A stretch of 64,000 bases of DNA from Sisyra terminalis (lineage: Eukaryota > Arthropoda > Insecta > Neuroptera > Sisyridae), in assembly GCA_958496175.1 (NCBI GenBank), contig OY292278.1, positions 50,034,001 to 50,098,000 of the forward strand, in the 5' to 3' direction. Below, in pieces: positions 12,107 to 22,261 of this stretch (position 1 is the stretch's first letter; each line of letters opens with the position of its first letter). The notes beneath the pieces are model-generated. The model was not told the DNA's origin, did no database searches, and saw only the letters and a list, made by a program, of their open reading frames with translations. The position numbers and the translations under genes are program-made.

Positions 12107-12816
12107 GGGTGGGTCACCGTCAGAACGTAAAAAAAATGACTTTTTTAACAGCTGCCATTTTTTTTTAGAGATATTAAAAACGGTCTTCGGCATGTAAAAG
12201 TTGAAGTTTTGAACTATTTTTGTATTTTTATTTGCCCCGATATGTCCACCCCTCCCCCTTTTAAAGCGCTTTGAAAAAGGGTCCTTAAAATTGAGGAGGC
12301 AAACGGAAGACAAGTTTTCTCGGAAACCATAAGTCGGATCATGATTTTCCAAAGAATATAGGTTTTGGTAATGCGTCTTCTTGGTACTGAACCTCGAAAA
12401 TCCGAAAAAAGTTGAAAACCACAAAATAGCGTGACTTTGAAAAAAAAGTTAAAAAAAACGACCTTTTTTTGGACCTTTCCCCGCTCCCACTTTTAGGGGG
12501 GGGGTGGAGTTTTGGCCAATTTCAGAGATTCAATACCAAGAAGACGTGTTTAACTATAACACTCTCCAGTTTCAAGTCAATCCGTCAGATAGTTTTTGAG
12601 AAATCTTGTCTCCCAGTTTTAAAAAGTTGATTTCGAGAAAAACGCATTTAAAGTTTTTTAAGATATTTTTTTATGTAATTATTAATTTATTCAATTTTTA
12701 TCAGTGAAAATATATAAGTCAGCTATTCCAATCCTTTTAACACGTTATTCTTGAATGTTATAAGAAGACATTTATGGAAAAAAAAATCGATTTCTTTTTC
12801 TGACGGTGATCCACCC
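12107..12816 (+). mobile_element. MITE with TTAA target-site duplication, copy 1
   Basis: The ends are GGGTGGGTCACCGTCAGAA and, inverted, GGGTGGATCACCGTCAGAA, flanked on both sides by TTAA (12103-12106 and 12817-12820). The paralogous transposon near 22.4 kb has an uninterrupted AATTTAAGAAAAG at this point, which serves as an empty site. TTAA duplication suggests a piggyBac-like mobiliser, which is inference. The 710-bp interior has no convincing coding region; a 112-codon minus-strand frame inside it reads as low-complexity Phe/Lys-rich sequence. Confidence 0.92.
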
Positions 12817-13010
12817 TTAAGAAAAGTAAAATAAATCATATAACAATAACACTGTTCGTATCTAAAAGTTTAGACTACTAATTCTACTCTACTTGACCTT
12901 ATTCCTAACATAATCAGTCAAAATTTTTCTTGTTACACAGAAAAAAAGTTTTTTTTTTGATCAGTGTAATATGTCGCTATGTTTTAAATGTTATGTATTT
13001 TCATTATAGA

Positions 13011-13048
13011 GCCCTAAAGAAGTCAGAAATGACTGACGAAACGTTGGC
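13011..13048 (+). ncRNA. Hammerhead ribozyme-like motif, family D
   Basis: Elements in order: helix I strand GCC (13011-13013), core CTAAAGA, an extra A, helix II GTCAG / CTGAC closing AAATGA, GAA, palindromic helix III ACGT, T at the cleavage position (13045), helix I partner GGC (13046-13048). The core differs from the CUGANGA consensus only at the third base. The 60-kb copies have CAGAAGA instead, so the common ancestor was probably CTGAAGA, which fits the consensus. Cleavage by this copy is doubtful because of the core change. Confidence 0.6.
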
Positions 13049-13101
13049 GATAAAATAAATAATATTCCACAAGACTTAAACAACTTGTAAGGATTTGATA
13101 A

Positions 13102-13188
13102 GTCTGAGAAAGATTCTCTAAAATTTTAAGACCTTTATCAAAATATATGTGTCTATTTAAGATATGTGTCTATTTGGATTAATCAAAA
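13102..13188 (+). repeat. Right copy of an ~85-bp direct repeat
   Basis: Homologous to 11346-11428, with a small internal duplication of GTGTCTATTT. It lies about 55 bp downstream of the family D hammerhead motif. It may therefore belong to the same terminal segment as the ribozyme. Confidence 0.75.
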
Positions 13189-16100
13189 ATTATTGATCAA
13201 ATGTAAATGATTCTTTTTTAATATATACAAAAAGATTTGTATCAAAAATAACACTAACTTAAGTATAAAGTTAGCCACTAGTTAAAGAAAAAAAATCCAA
13301 CAATTCTACATATTATAAAAAGTTTTAAAAACCACTAAATGCTTTCCATTAAGTGTTCCCTTTAAACATATCAATATTACCAATGCATGTTACTAAAAGT
13401 GCAACAAAATTTTGATAAATTTGAATTTAGTTTTTAGCAAAAAAATGCTCAAAAGTGTTCTAAAAGTTCTAAAATCTTCAAAAAGTTCTAAGCAAAGCTC
13501 TTCTCATCGGATTTTCATGGATCTGGTGGTCAATTGGAACATTATATTTCATCAAGTTTTAATAATCTTTTTCTTGAAAATGGTCCATTTCGTTGTTTTT
13601 ATTTTTTGTTACCTCATCGATGATGATTCTTTGATGAAAATAATCTAATTATGCATTTTTACCTTCTCTTATCTTCCATTGCATTGCCTTTAAGTTTCCA
13701 TTTCAAAAAATGAAAAATATTGAATATTGAAAATCAGAGACGCAACTCGTTGCATTTGCAGTGTTATGTCATCATTTTTACTTAGATAATCAGAAAAATG
13801 TATAAAAAAAATGAAATCTTTGTACGAAGATTTTGTGTTAATTACAGTAATGAATCCCAACAATTTAGAAAAGACATTAAGAGATTAATATATTCATAGA
13901 CATTAACTATTGAAAGATTAATTACAAAATACTGAAGATATCCGCTTCGCCTAAAATATATGGAATACATTGCATTCACGAAATCCTTAAGATTTGTACC
14001 CTTATGTTGCCATAGCTTTATCCATTTTTTAAAGTCTAAACGACAAATTGTTCAGAAGAAAAATCTTCTTCCTCTCTGAAAAGAATGAAAAGCTACAACC
14101 GTGCAAGTATTATCCCAAATATAATTAATTCCCTGGTTTAATTATCTATTGAAGCTTAATTAGTGCGGAAAATCGATTAGGACGATATAATCGATATTTT
14201 TGCAAAAACTCAAATCTAGGGGAACGAAGTTTATATCTTTAGTATTGCTAGAAAAAAGTTAAATTTGGGAAAAAGCAAAATTTATTTTTAATATATTATT
14301 AAGGTTAGTGAAAATTTTTCTAATCATTGACGAATGGATTGCTAACATTGAACTAAAAATGCAATAATTATAGAGCTTTGGAAAAAATATTGTTCACAAT
14401 ACTTTTCTTGAAATTAAAATTAAAAAAAAAAAAAACTAAAAATTAATTTGTGAAATGAACAATTTGCAATTGCAATCGTGAACTTATAGCCAGAAATTAA
14501 TTTTAAAAGTCCATTCCAATAATTATTTGTATTCTTTGCAGCAAAGTGCATAATAATATCTGCATTAAACTATGAAAAGTATATTTCTTCTTTCAAGGAA
14601 TTCTTGAAAGATATTTATGCAAATTTTTGGTACTTTTCCATATAAAAATTAACAGATGCAACAATTATTTAGTGAGTTGATCAAATTTAATTTTTCGTGG
14701 ATCATTTTCGAGCTGGAAATTTAAAAAAGTGATCTTTTATTTCAACGGCAAAGATTTTTAATATCAATGTTTTTCACAATAAGGATTTATAGTCTAAGTA
14801 TCTAACACTGGTTACATTAAAACCAAAAAGATATTTTTTCAATAAAATTCCATCGATAATTACCTACTTCATGAAAACTTTCAACAGTCTTCAACTTTCA
14901 AAAAGTACTTTTGATTTTCATCCAAACTGTTGAGATTTTATCAAAGTTCTTTATTTGGAGTATTTTCAGATATATTTAATCCATAAATGAAATTAATTTT
15001 TCTATTATTTTCTTAAGTTTTCTGAACCATTTTGATAAATATTTTATTTCAAAAAAATATCTGATCCTCATTGATCATTAAAAATAATGCAATTTCAACT
15101 ATTCCTTTTATTTTTGCTGAAAATTTTTTAAGTAAAATAACAAAACTATTGATAAATAACAATTTGCAAAAATAATTAGAAAGTCATTTTGGCACGCGAA
15201 TTTGAAATGCCCATCGGGGAGAGAAGAGGCTGATGATTGAAGTTGAATTCACCACAAATCTACCTTTTCCTAAATAAAACTTATCGACAGAAAAAAATAT
15301 CAATGATATTAATTTTTCTAAGCCAATTTTACTACTTCTAGTCGGTAGTCCATTTTTCAAATTTAATTTATGTTTTTGGTACAATTTTTGATTTTTTTCC
15401 ACCGCTAAAAATTAAAAACAGAAAATATAATTATTAATTCACTGAGCCATCCATCTAATTTTCTTTAAAATTCACTCGTTTATAGTTAAACAAAATTTAT
15501 TACGTTCCAAATAAATTTTTTGTCATTCATTCCAGCTGTCTCGACAAGATTTTTGCAAACTTTTTAACGATTGCCCAAATTCCACCCCATTAATTTCTCC
15601 CCCCCCATTTTTTAAGCAAAAAAAAAAGCACAGGCAGCTCGACAAAAAATCAAACTTTTAAATTGATCAAAACTTGAACTTGCTGGCTTGCCAGCTTACT
15701 TACTTCGGGGCCAAAGCTTTTTAGTCACGATTTGAAAACTATAAGATAAATCATCCCGCAGGAACATAAATACAGTGAACGGCAGGAGTTCCGGGCACCA
15801 CCAACTCGTATATTTATCCAACCTTCTTGATTAAATTCTCATAATAAAATCGCCATATACACTAAATATTTATCTTTCGCTTTGAAAACTTTTCTATAAA
15901 AATTAATAGAAAATCCCACCGACAAGTCAAGTCAAGCACTTGAAAGCTCCTCCATCCGAGCTTTTTTTTATCTCCCGACGACATGCCCTATATATATAGC
16001 GGCGATCGAATTTCTTCGACTCTCTGAAAACTCCGATGAGAGTTAAAATGTTCAATAAAATAGAACTTTATTATTGCGTGGTTCGTCTCAAACTCTGGAA

Positions 16101-17185
16101 ATGAAATAGAGTGATAAGAAGCCGAATAGAATTGAACACGGGAAATTTAAAGTCGAGCTTTTTCTTATTTGGAGAGAGAAGAGAAAAAAAATTTAAATAA
16201 ATACTTTCCTCTCATTCCTCCTACTACCAATTCACTGGGCTGGCAATCGTCATCCCGATTCTTAATCCCGCCACAAACCACCTATTATCCCGTTAGTCCC
16301 TCATGTCGTTCCCTTTCGCTTGATAAAGTCGACATTGATTTATCCCCTAATGAACCGCGATTGTTTTGTGGTGGTCGTAATCGAATGGGATGTTCTACTC
16401 TTTATACATGTGGAGGATGGTTTGTTTGTTTTTTTTTTCTTTCTGTTTTTTGTTTTTATTTTGGTCCAATGAAACTACCCCCTTTGGTATCGTAATTAAA
16501 TTTTACGAGCGTTTCGACGATTGAAGAATGTTCGTTCGTTGGCCTTTTATTGGAATTTGTATTGCTTTGAAAATGTTTTCACCAAAAAAAAAAAAAAAAA
16601 ATCAAACTCTGTAAAATACAAAGAGAAAAATAAAACGTTGATAAAATGCACATGTTAAATATTCTCAAAATTTTCAAGCATAGTTCATTTTTTTTTTAAT
16701 GTCAATTACTCGCTATCGGCTTCTGTTGGAGATGATGGCATTATTACAAAAATAACAACTTCAATTATAAATGCTTTAATCATTTCAGTCATTGAGTATC
16801 AATCATATTATTTTTAATTAAAAGCACATGAAGACTTCAAAGCTTTTGTAGTGTTTTTATTTTTTTTTTTTTATTTTTTTTATAAAACTTATCTGCTCCT
16901 TTTTCAACCATTCATCAATGAAATGTTGAGTGATATTTTCGTTCTACTATCATATCGCTTTGAAATTTTCCCAAGTACAAATTAATTGCATTGTTGTTCA
17001 CTATTGTATTTTCAATCTGAAATTTATAATCGTCAAGTATTCAAGTCCAATTAATACCTTTATGAATAAATTTCTAATTTTTTTGGGAAAAATTATTTTG
17101 CCTTTAAGACCAAGTTTGTTATTGTACATGGAAAATTTGGACTTTTTTACTACATACCTAATCAAAATAAGATTTTTTCGCTGAC
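13189..17185. other. Unique AT-rich DNA, no gene recognised
   Basis: The stretch is strongly AT-rich, with an AT-poorer patch at 15950-16400. Open frames at 13412-13648, 15184-15402 and 16169-16495 have biased composition and no motif I recognise. Poly-A/T runs lie near 14422 and 16584. I saw no repeat partners elsewhere in the window. Confidence 0.4.
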
Positions 17186-17330
17186 TTTGAACAGTTATAC
17201 TGTGTATACAATATATAAAATATATTGCAGTTCAATTTATGTAGCATAATCTGATATAATAATATATAAAAATCATACCACAAACAAAATTTGAACAGAA
17301 GTTCAGACAAAAATATTCGTTGCGTATTGC

Positions 17331-17371
17331 CCAGATACGTATTTCGATTGCCAAGCAATCTTCATCAGTGG
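17331..17371 (-). ncRNA. Hammerhead ribozyme-like motif, family B (best copy)
   Basis: On the minus strand: helix I CCA, core CTGATGA, an extra A, helix II GATTGC-TTG-GCAATC (6 bp), GAA, palindrome ATACGTAT, C at the cleavage position, helix I partner TGG. All conserved hammerhead core bases are present. Helix III would be the self-complementary 8-mer, which cannot close its own loop, so two RNA copies would have to pair through it. Dimeric action of stem III-deficient hammerheads is known from PLE-associated variants. The extra A between the core and helix II departs from the textbook consensus but is shared by families A and D. Confidence 0.8.
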
Positions 17372-17635
17372 TCATCAAGTAGTTTGGATCACTCCGTAAC
17401 TGTTTTGTGATGATTTACAGAATGGTAATATTCATATTATGTAAAAGGAATGAAATTTCATTAATCATAAAGTTTATTTTTTCTCGCATATAATGAAGAC
17501 TTGGGCATAAAGAATAATATACGTAAAAGAAACTCTTAATTTTTTGGCCAACTTTTATTTTAAATTAATTTTGGGCTATGTATCACTTGTGAATCATCAC
17601 AAAGCAGTTATGGAGTGATCAAAACTACTTGATGA

Positions 17636-17676
17636 CCACTGATAAGGATTACTTGGCAATCGAAATACGTATCTGG
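17636..17676 (+). ncRNA. Hammerhead ribozyme-like motif, family B, mutated core
   Basis: This is the right-arm partner of the motif at 17331-17371. The parts are CCA, core CTGATAA (G8 changed to A), helix II with one mismatch, GAA, ATACGTAT, C, TGG. The G8 change removes a catalytically important base, so this copy is probably inactive. The palindromic helix III and helix I are intact. Confidence 0.65.
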
Positions 17677-17747
17677 GCAAAACGTGACGAATATTTTTGT
17701 TTGAACTTCTGTTCAAATTTATGTTGATGGTATGATTTTATATATTA

Positions 17748-18620
17748 CTAGCTGATTTCCGCGACTTCGTCTGCGTAACGTAGGTGTAGATTATATTATT
17801 TTTTTGAATTTGTTATTTGTAGTGGTATATGAAAATTTTTATTTTTCTTATTTGTTTTAAGAAACACATAGTCATACTTAAAAACACTATTTTATCAACC
17901 TTAAAAAGGCACATTTAATAAACTGTTACTTAGAATAAAAAAGTTGTATATACTGATCAATTAATTTTCAAAAAATAACTATAAATATCTAAAAACAGGC
18001 CTAAAAAACCGTATACCTACAGTAGGTATACATACCGTGAACCAATTAATCCGTCAATTAATCAGCATCTATACATAAATAAAAACTATCCATCCAAATC
18101 CATAAAATGTTTGAATTTATAGAATCTGAATGTCCGATACGTAAGCAATTACGCTATTAACATCAACTATGTGTCTTATTTATGTAGAGGTTTATATTTC
18201 AAAGGCAATTTTTTTAACTTTAAATTGAACTTACTGTGCTTTTCATCAGTTCAACTAAAAATATTTTTACTGATTATTTATTAACTTTTAATTACCTTTC
18301 CAATGATATATAACTCACCTGCCTAAAGTATTTTTTTCTGTTTTCATGCCTAGGGAATACCTTCCCTTATTATTTTTTTGGAATGATAAGTAGCCTATAG
18401 TATGTGGGAAATTGTGTTGTATCTTAATACCAATTTTCATTAAATTCGGTTGTTCCGTTCTTTAGTTAAATCGGGACACACAGACAGATAGACAGACAGA
18501 CAAAAATTTTAAAAATGTTAAATTCGGAATAAGAGCTTCTTGAAACAAATATTTACCCCAAAATTGGTTTTCAAATCGAAATGTACAGACAGACGTAAAA
18601 ATTTTATATATTAGTATAGA
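17748..18620 (-). mobile_element. Helitron-like non-autonomous element, complete, inserted in family B palindrome
   Basis: Read on the minus strand, it starts TCTATACTAATATATAAAA (18620) and ends ATCAGCTAG (17748). A hairpin (CGC-A-GAC, loop GAA, GTC-GCG) lies about ten bases before the CTAG. The flanks are A on one side and T on the other with no duplication. Deleting the element rejoins TATATTA and TTATATT, matching the undisturbed left arm. A TC start, hairpin plus CTAG end and A/T insertion are Helitron hallmarks. The interior has the ACGTCTGTCTGT blocks, a box A-like TAGCGTAATTG (18146-18156) and the small palindrome GTATACC-TACTGTA-GGTATAC. No Rep/helicase coding was seen. Confidence 0.8.
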
Positions 18621-18848
18621 TTATATTAAATTATACTACATAAATTAGACTGCAATATATTTTATATATTGTATACACTACATAGCTAATGTTTTAACTT
18701 TGGTATCGAAATCAAAGTTTTACTAAGAGTTATAAAAATATTTTTAGTAAAAATTATAAAAATATGATATAAGTCGATTAAGTAGATTTCAATTGATGGA
18801 GCATTAAATGGATCGAAAGACACCCGATTTTATATGGTTCTGCATATT

Positions 18849-19167
18849 TAAGGTTACCAACTCTCCAGTTTTAGCTCGGAATTTCGAGAAAAAATGTAAT
18901 TTCTCTGAATTCTAGTTGACAAAAATCAATCTCCACGTTTTTTGATTTAACAAAAATACAAGTTTCTTCACGACCCTCCAGCGATAACAATTGATTCTAT
19001 AATAACAAAAAATGTATATTTGTTATATTTACAATATAGAACTAGCTAGTAAAGCTTGTGAACGTTATGATTATAAATACTTGCTTAATTCATAAATTTT
19101 TTTTAAATCTACTTTCAAATTGAATGCAACTCTCCGGATTTTTTGTAATTTAAAGTTGGTAACCTTA
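18849..19167. mobile_element. hAT-type MITE with 8-bp target-site duplication
   Basis: The ends are TAAGGTTACCAACT and its exact inverse, flanked by TGCATATT on both sides (18841-18848 and 19168-19175). An 8-bp duplication and a TA-G-G-type terminus fit the hAT superfamily; the assignment is inference. The 319-bp interior is AT-rich and non-coding, with further imperfect complementarity (CTCTCC near 18861 against GGAGAG near 19135). Confidence 0.85.
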
Positions 19168-19245
19168 TGCATATTGTTACATAAAGATAATTTTAAAAAT
19201 AATTACACTTTTATAGCATAACATTCACTGCTATCAATTTTTACA

Positions 19246-19497
19246 GGATCTATCCTCCTAGGCCAGAACTATCAAAATAATCTTTCAATAAAATATATAA
19301 AATCAACACGTAATATCATTACGTCAGAAATAAAATCAAGAAATATGTACAAATATCTTATTTACATTAAGTATATTCCCAATGGTAATGATTACAACAA
19401 TATTCTCCATTGTTCCTGTAATTGCTCCGTTGGAAACTATACACTAGGATGTTGTTCCCATTCAGCAGCTATTATTTATTATCTTTCATATGAATGA
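19246..19497 (+). pseudogene. C-terminal Cys/His cluster of a transposase-like protein
   Basis: An 84-codon frame, open to its TGA, ends with LHCSCNCSVGNYTLGCCSH and then SAAIIYYLSY. The spacing C-x-C-x(n)-GCCSH is a SWIM-like cysteine/histidine cluster that I have seen at the C-terminus of DDE transposase-related proteins in invertebrate repeats. Upstream residues (SEIKSRNMYKYLIYIKY) fit the same family, in which an SRH-x-Y segment is usual. The N-terminal catalytic part is absent; the region before it is the hAT MITE. Superfamily assignment is uncertain. Confidence 0.5.
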
Positions 19498-20734
19498 TAT
19501 TTATATTCAGAATTCTACGTTCTGCTTGGTATTAAATAAATTATTTGAGTTTCAATGTATTTCAATTGTAATTAAATATAACATTGGCGAGAATGTTTAT
19601 ATTGTGTTTTAATTTTAATAAATATTGAACAGTTAATGTTTTTCCTTTTCTTTTAAACAATTATTCCAATTCTCTTAAAAGTAACGATCATAAGAGTTAA
19701 TATTTATTTGTATGTTTCCTGAGACTTCCAATCAAGAAAATAATATATGTTTTGCTCCTTTAACGTAATCGATGGGACCTACCGGTGCAATATCCCCGTG
19801 GGCCTACTGGCCCACAAATATAATCCAGTTTTTTTTTATGTTTTCTAATGTAGTTATATTACATTTTTATAACTGTTACTTCTTATTACTTTTATTACTT
19901 TATTCGCCTTCGTCACCGATATTTCTTGGGCCTAATTGGGTTTCCGGTCCAGCCCTGACGTTAGAGAAATTTATAGAACACCAAATTGGTTGTTTTTACA
20001 TCTATAGGTTTGGAGGGGTGCATTGAGTTCAAAAATTAATCAACATTATTTTACGGAAGGAAAATTAATGAAAAATGAGTAAACTGTTATACTATTCAAT
20101 TTTAAACAATTTACTTTATTAGTTCATTGTTATAACATCAGGTAATAATTTTGATAAAAAATCACTTAAATAAGACCTTAATGATAATGATATTAATTTA
20201 TAAGATAAAAATTGAATCGTTAATTTAAGAAGGAAACGCCAAAAAATCAAAATTGGAATTTTTGCTTGAATTTACATTAGGATCCATAGATTTATCAGTA
20301 AAGAACAAAAAAAGCAATAAAAAACTACACATAAAGCCTTAAAATATGACTTAGAAATTTTCATAAGTTGGAAAAAAAACCGAATCTTGAAAATATATAT
20401 ACAGGATATCTGATAAAAGATAGCAGAGACACGGTAAAACAATTTGATATTTCGGCACTAAATTTTTTTTAGCCATATTATTATTCTATTGTTGAATTGG
20501 TTAGTTTATTGGCCGACCTTTGACTCAAACCTTATTTTTCCAAAAAAAGAAAAACACAAAAAATTATAACAATCCTAGCCTTTATAAGTCACAATGTATA
20601 TTACAAAAATTATTATTAACTTAATTGAAAAATTTATTGTATAAATATCAAATAGAAACTAGATTTGATAATTGTGAAAAATTAATTTATTTCCACTGTT
20701 GGTCTCCAAATAATTATTTTAGTCAAATTTAATT
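19498..20734. other. AT-rich DNA, no gene recognised
   Basis: An open frame at 19772-20026 contains two Pro/Gly/Trp-rich islands, GPTGAISPWAYWPTNI and FLGPNWVSGPALTLEK, joined by low-complexity sequence. They could be decayed coding fragments but I cannot name them. The rest is AT-rich without visible structure. Confidence 0.35.
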
Positions 20735-21830
20735 TTATGGCCATTATTGCAGTTCACTAAAGTATCCAGTGAATCACCGTTTTGGACAATCGGATGATTG
20801 TCAAAAAAAGACTTAAAGTAAGTACACTGATTTTGGGTTATTGATGCATTTTCTGAGCTTAAATTTTGAAAAATGATTTATTTCTATTTGTATTGCAGTG
20901 CAATAAAGCAGGTACTCAGTAAATTATCTATTTGGAAATCTGATAATTGCGAAAAAGGAGAAGGAGTCATGGATGCGTTTTTTGGCCTTAAGGGTGGATT
21001 ACCGTCAGAAAAAAAAAATCGATTTTTTTTTCCCACAAATGTCTTCTTATAACATTCAAGAATAACGTGTTAAAAGGATTAGAATAGCTGACTTAAGTAT
21101 TTTCACTGATAAAAATTGAATAAATTGATAATAACATAAAAAAATATCTTAAAAAAACTTTAAATGCGTTTTTCTCGAAATCAACTTTTTAAAACTGGGA
21201 GACAAGATTTCTCAGAAACTATCCAAAGGATTGACTTGAAACTGGAGAGTGTTATAGTTCAAGACGTCTTCTTGGTACTGAATTTCTGAAATTGGCCAAA
21301 CCTCTCCCCCCGTCAAAGTGGGAGAGGGGGAAAGATCCAAAAAAGGTCGTTTTTTTAAACTTTTTTTCCAAAGTCGCGCCATTTTGTGAATTTTCAACTT
21401 TTTTCAAATTTTTGAGGTTCAGTACCAAGAAGACGTATTACCAAAACCTACATGCTTTAGAAAATCATAATCCGACTTCCGGTTTCCGAGAAAACTTGTC
21501 TCCCGTTTGCCTCCTCAATTTTGAGGACCCTTTTTCAAAGCGCTGTAAAAGGGGGAGGGGGGACATATCGGGGCAAATAAAAAAAAATAGTTGAAAACTT
21601 CAACTTTTACAGACCAAAGACTGTTTTTTAATTTCTCTAAAAATAAAAAAATGGCAGCAGTTTTAAAAAAGTCATTTTTTTTTACGTTCTGACGGTGATC
21701 TATCCTTAAATCGCACTAAAAATCTTTATTATTTTTGTTAATTGTAGTGAATTCCGTGACTTACTTGGAAACTTTATTGCAGTACCATTAAGTACCCAAT
21801 GAGTACTACCAACAAGCAACGCTTATGTGG
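20735..21830 (+). repeat. Weak repeated blocks with acceptor-like ATTGCAG starts
   Basis: Similar segments begin ATTGCAGTTCACTAAAG (about 20744), ATTGCAGTGCAATAAAG (about 20895) and ATTGCAGTACCATTAAG (about 21777). A looser ATTGTAGTG version is near 21743. The first is followed at about 20818 by GTAAGTAC, a good splice-donor sequence. The TTAA MITE copy 2 lies between the second and third blocks. None translates to a recognisable protein. They may be decayed exon duplicates or a non-coding repeat. Confidence 0.3.
20992..21705 (-). mobile_element. MITE with TTAA target-site duplication, copy 2
   Basis: The ends are GGGTGGATTACCGTCAGAA and, inverted, GGATAGATCACCGTCAGAA, flanked by TTAA (20988-20991 and 21706-21709). 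The 714-bp interior is colinear with the reverse complement of 12107-12816, including the C/G-rich stretches near 21300 and 21550. No coding capacity was recognised; a 100-codon plus-strand frame inside is not conserved as protein. Confidence 0.92.
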
Positions 21831-22261
21831 AAAAGATACCGAAAAACTACAAAAAAAAAAAAAAAAATAGAAGACATTAAAAAAATAATATTTTACATAG
21901 CAGAAGAAAAACGAGATTTTTATCGAAATATAGTTATGTGGCCTACAACACAAAATAATGTCGATGATAATGCCGTGATTTTTCAATCTGTTTTAAAAAT
22001 ATTATATAAATGTAAATATTTTTTCTTTTCTTAAAAAAAATAATAAAATTTTTAATAAAATTACACTTGTAAGACTATAAATTCTATAATAAAAATTTTC
22101 GTTTATTTTAAATATGCGGTTTATTAATCTTATTCATCGTTTTTGAGTTATTTTTCTGATCAGTTAAAAGAAGGAAATAAATCTATCATATTCAGAATCT
22201 TTTGAGACTAAAAACTAATAAAAAGGGACAATCTAAACAACAATTTACGACCGAAATGATA

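Larger units (their letters stand above)
11429..12968 (+). mobile_element. TIR transposon of unclassified family, 5'-truncated copy
   Basis: This is homologous to the minus-strand element at 22262-23439. The homology runs from TTTGCGGAGATTTAAAA to a right terminus that reads TGATCAGTGT, matching the terminal inverted repeat of the other copy. The left third is missing, and homology begins abruptly at about 11429. It is split at 12103-12106 (TTAA) by a 710-bp MITE. Right of the MITE the homology resumes at AAGAAAAGTAA and runs to the end. The element carries a degenerate protein-coding region, described separately. Confidence 0.75.
17186..18700. mobile_element. Palindromic element, family B, carrying two hammerhead motifs
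   Basis: Outer ends read GTGTATACAATATATAAAAT and its inverse (near 17196 and 18660-18687). Each arm holds a short hairpin, TTGAAC-AGAA-GTTCAA, and then a hammerhead-like motif; the two motifs point in opposite directions. The centre (about 17420-17580) is shared with the 26.8-27.4 kb copy. The right arm is interrupted by an 873-bp Helitron-like insertion (17748-18620). Removing the insertion restores arm symmetry. No coding region was seen, so it would be non-autonomous. Confidence 0.8.

Noticed and set aside
12086..12424. 112-codon minus-strand frame as a transposase of the TTAA MITE
   Set aside because: It starts outside the element, is Phe/Lys-rich low complexity, and is not kept as protein in the second copy.
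18110..18170. A real tRNA gene in the Helitron-like element
   Set aside because: Box A-like sequence is present, but no cloverleaf with acceptor pairing is visible and box B is lost in this copy.
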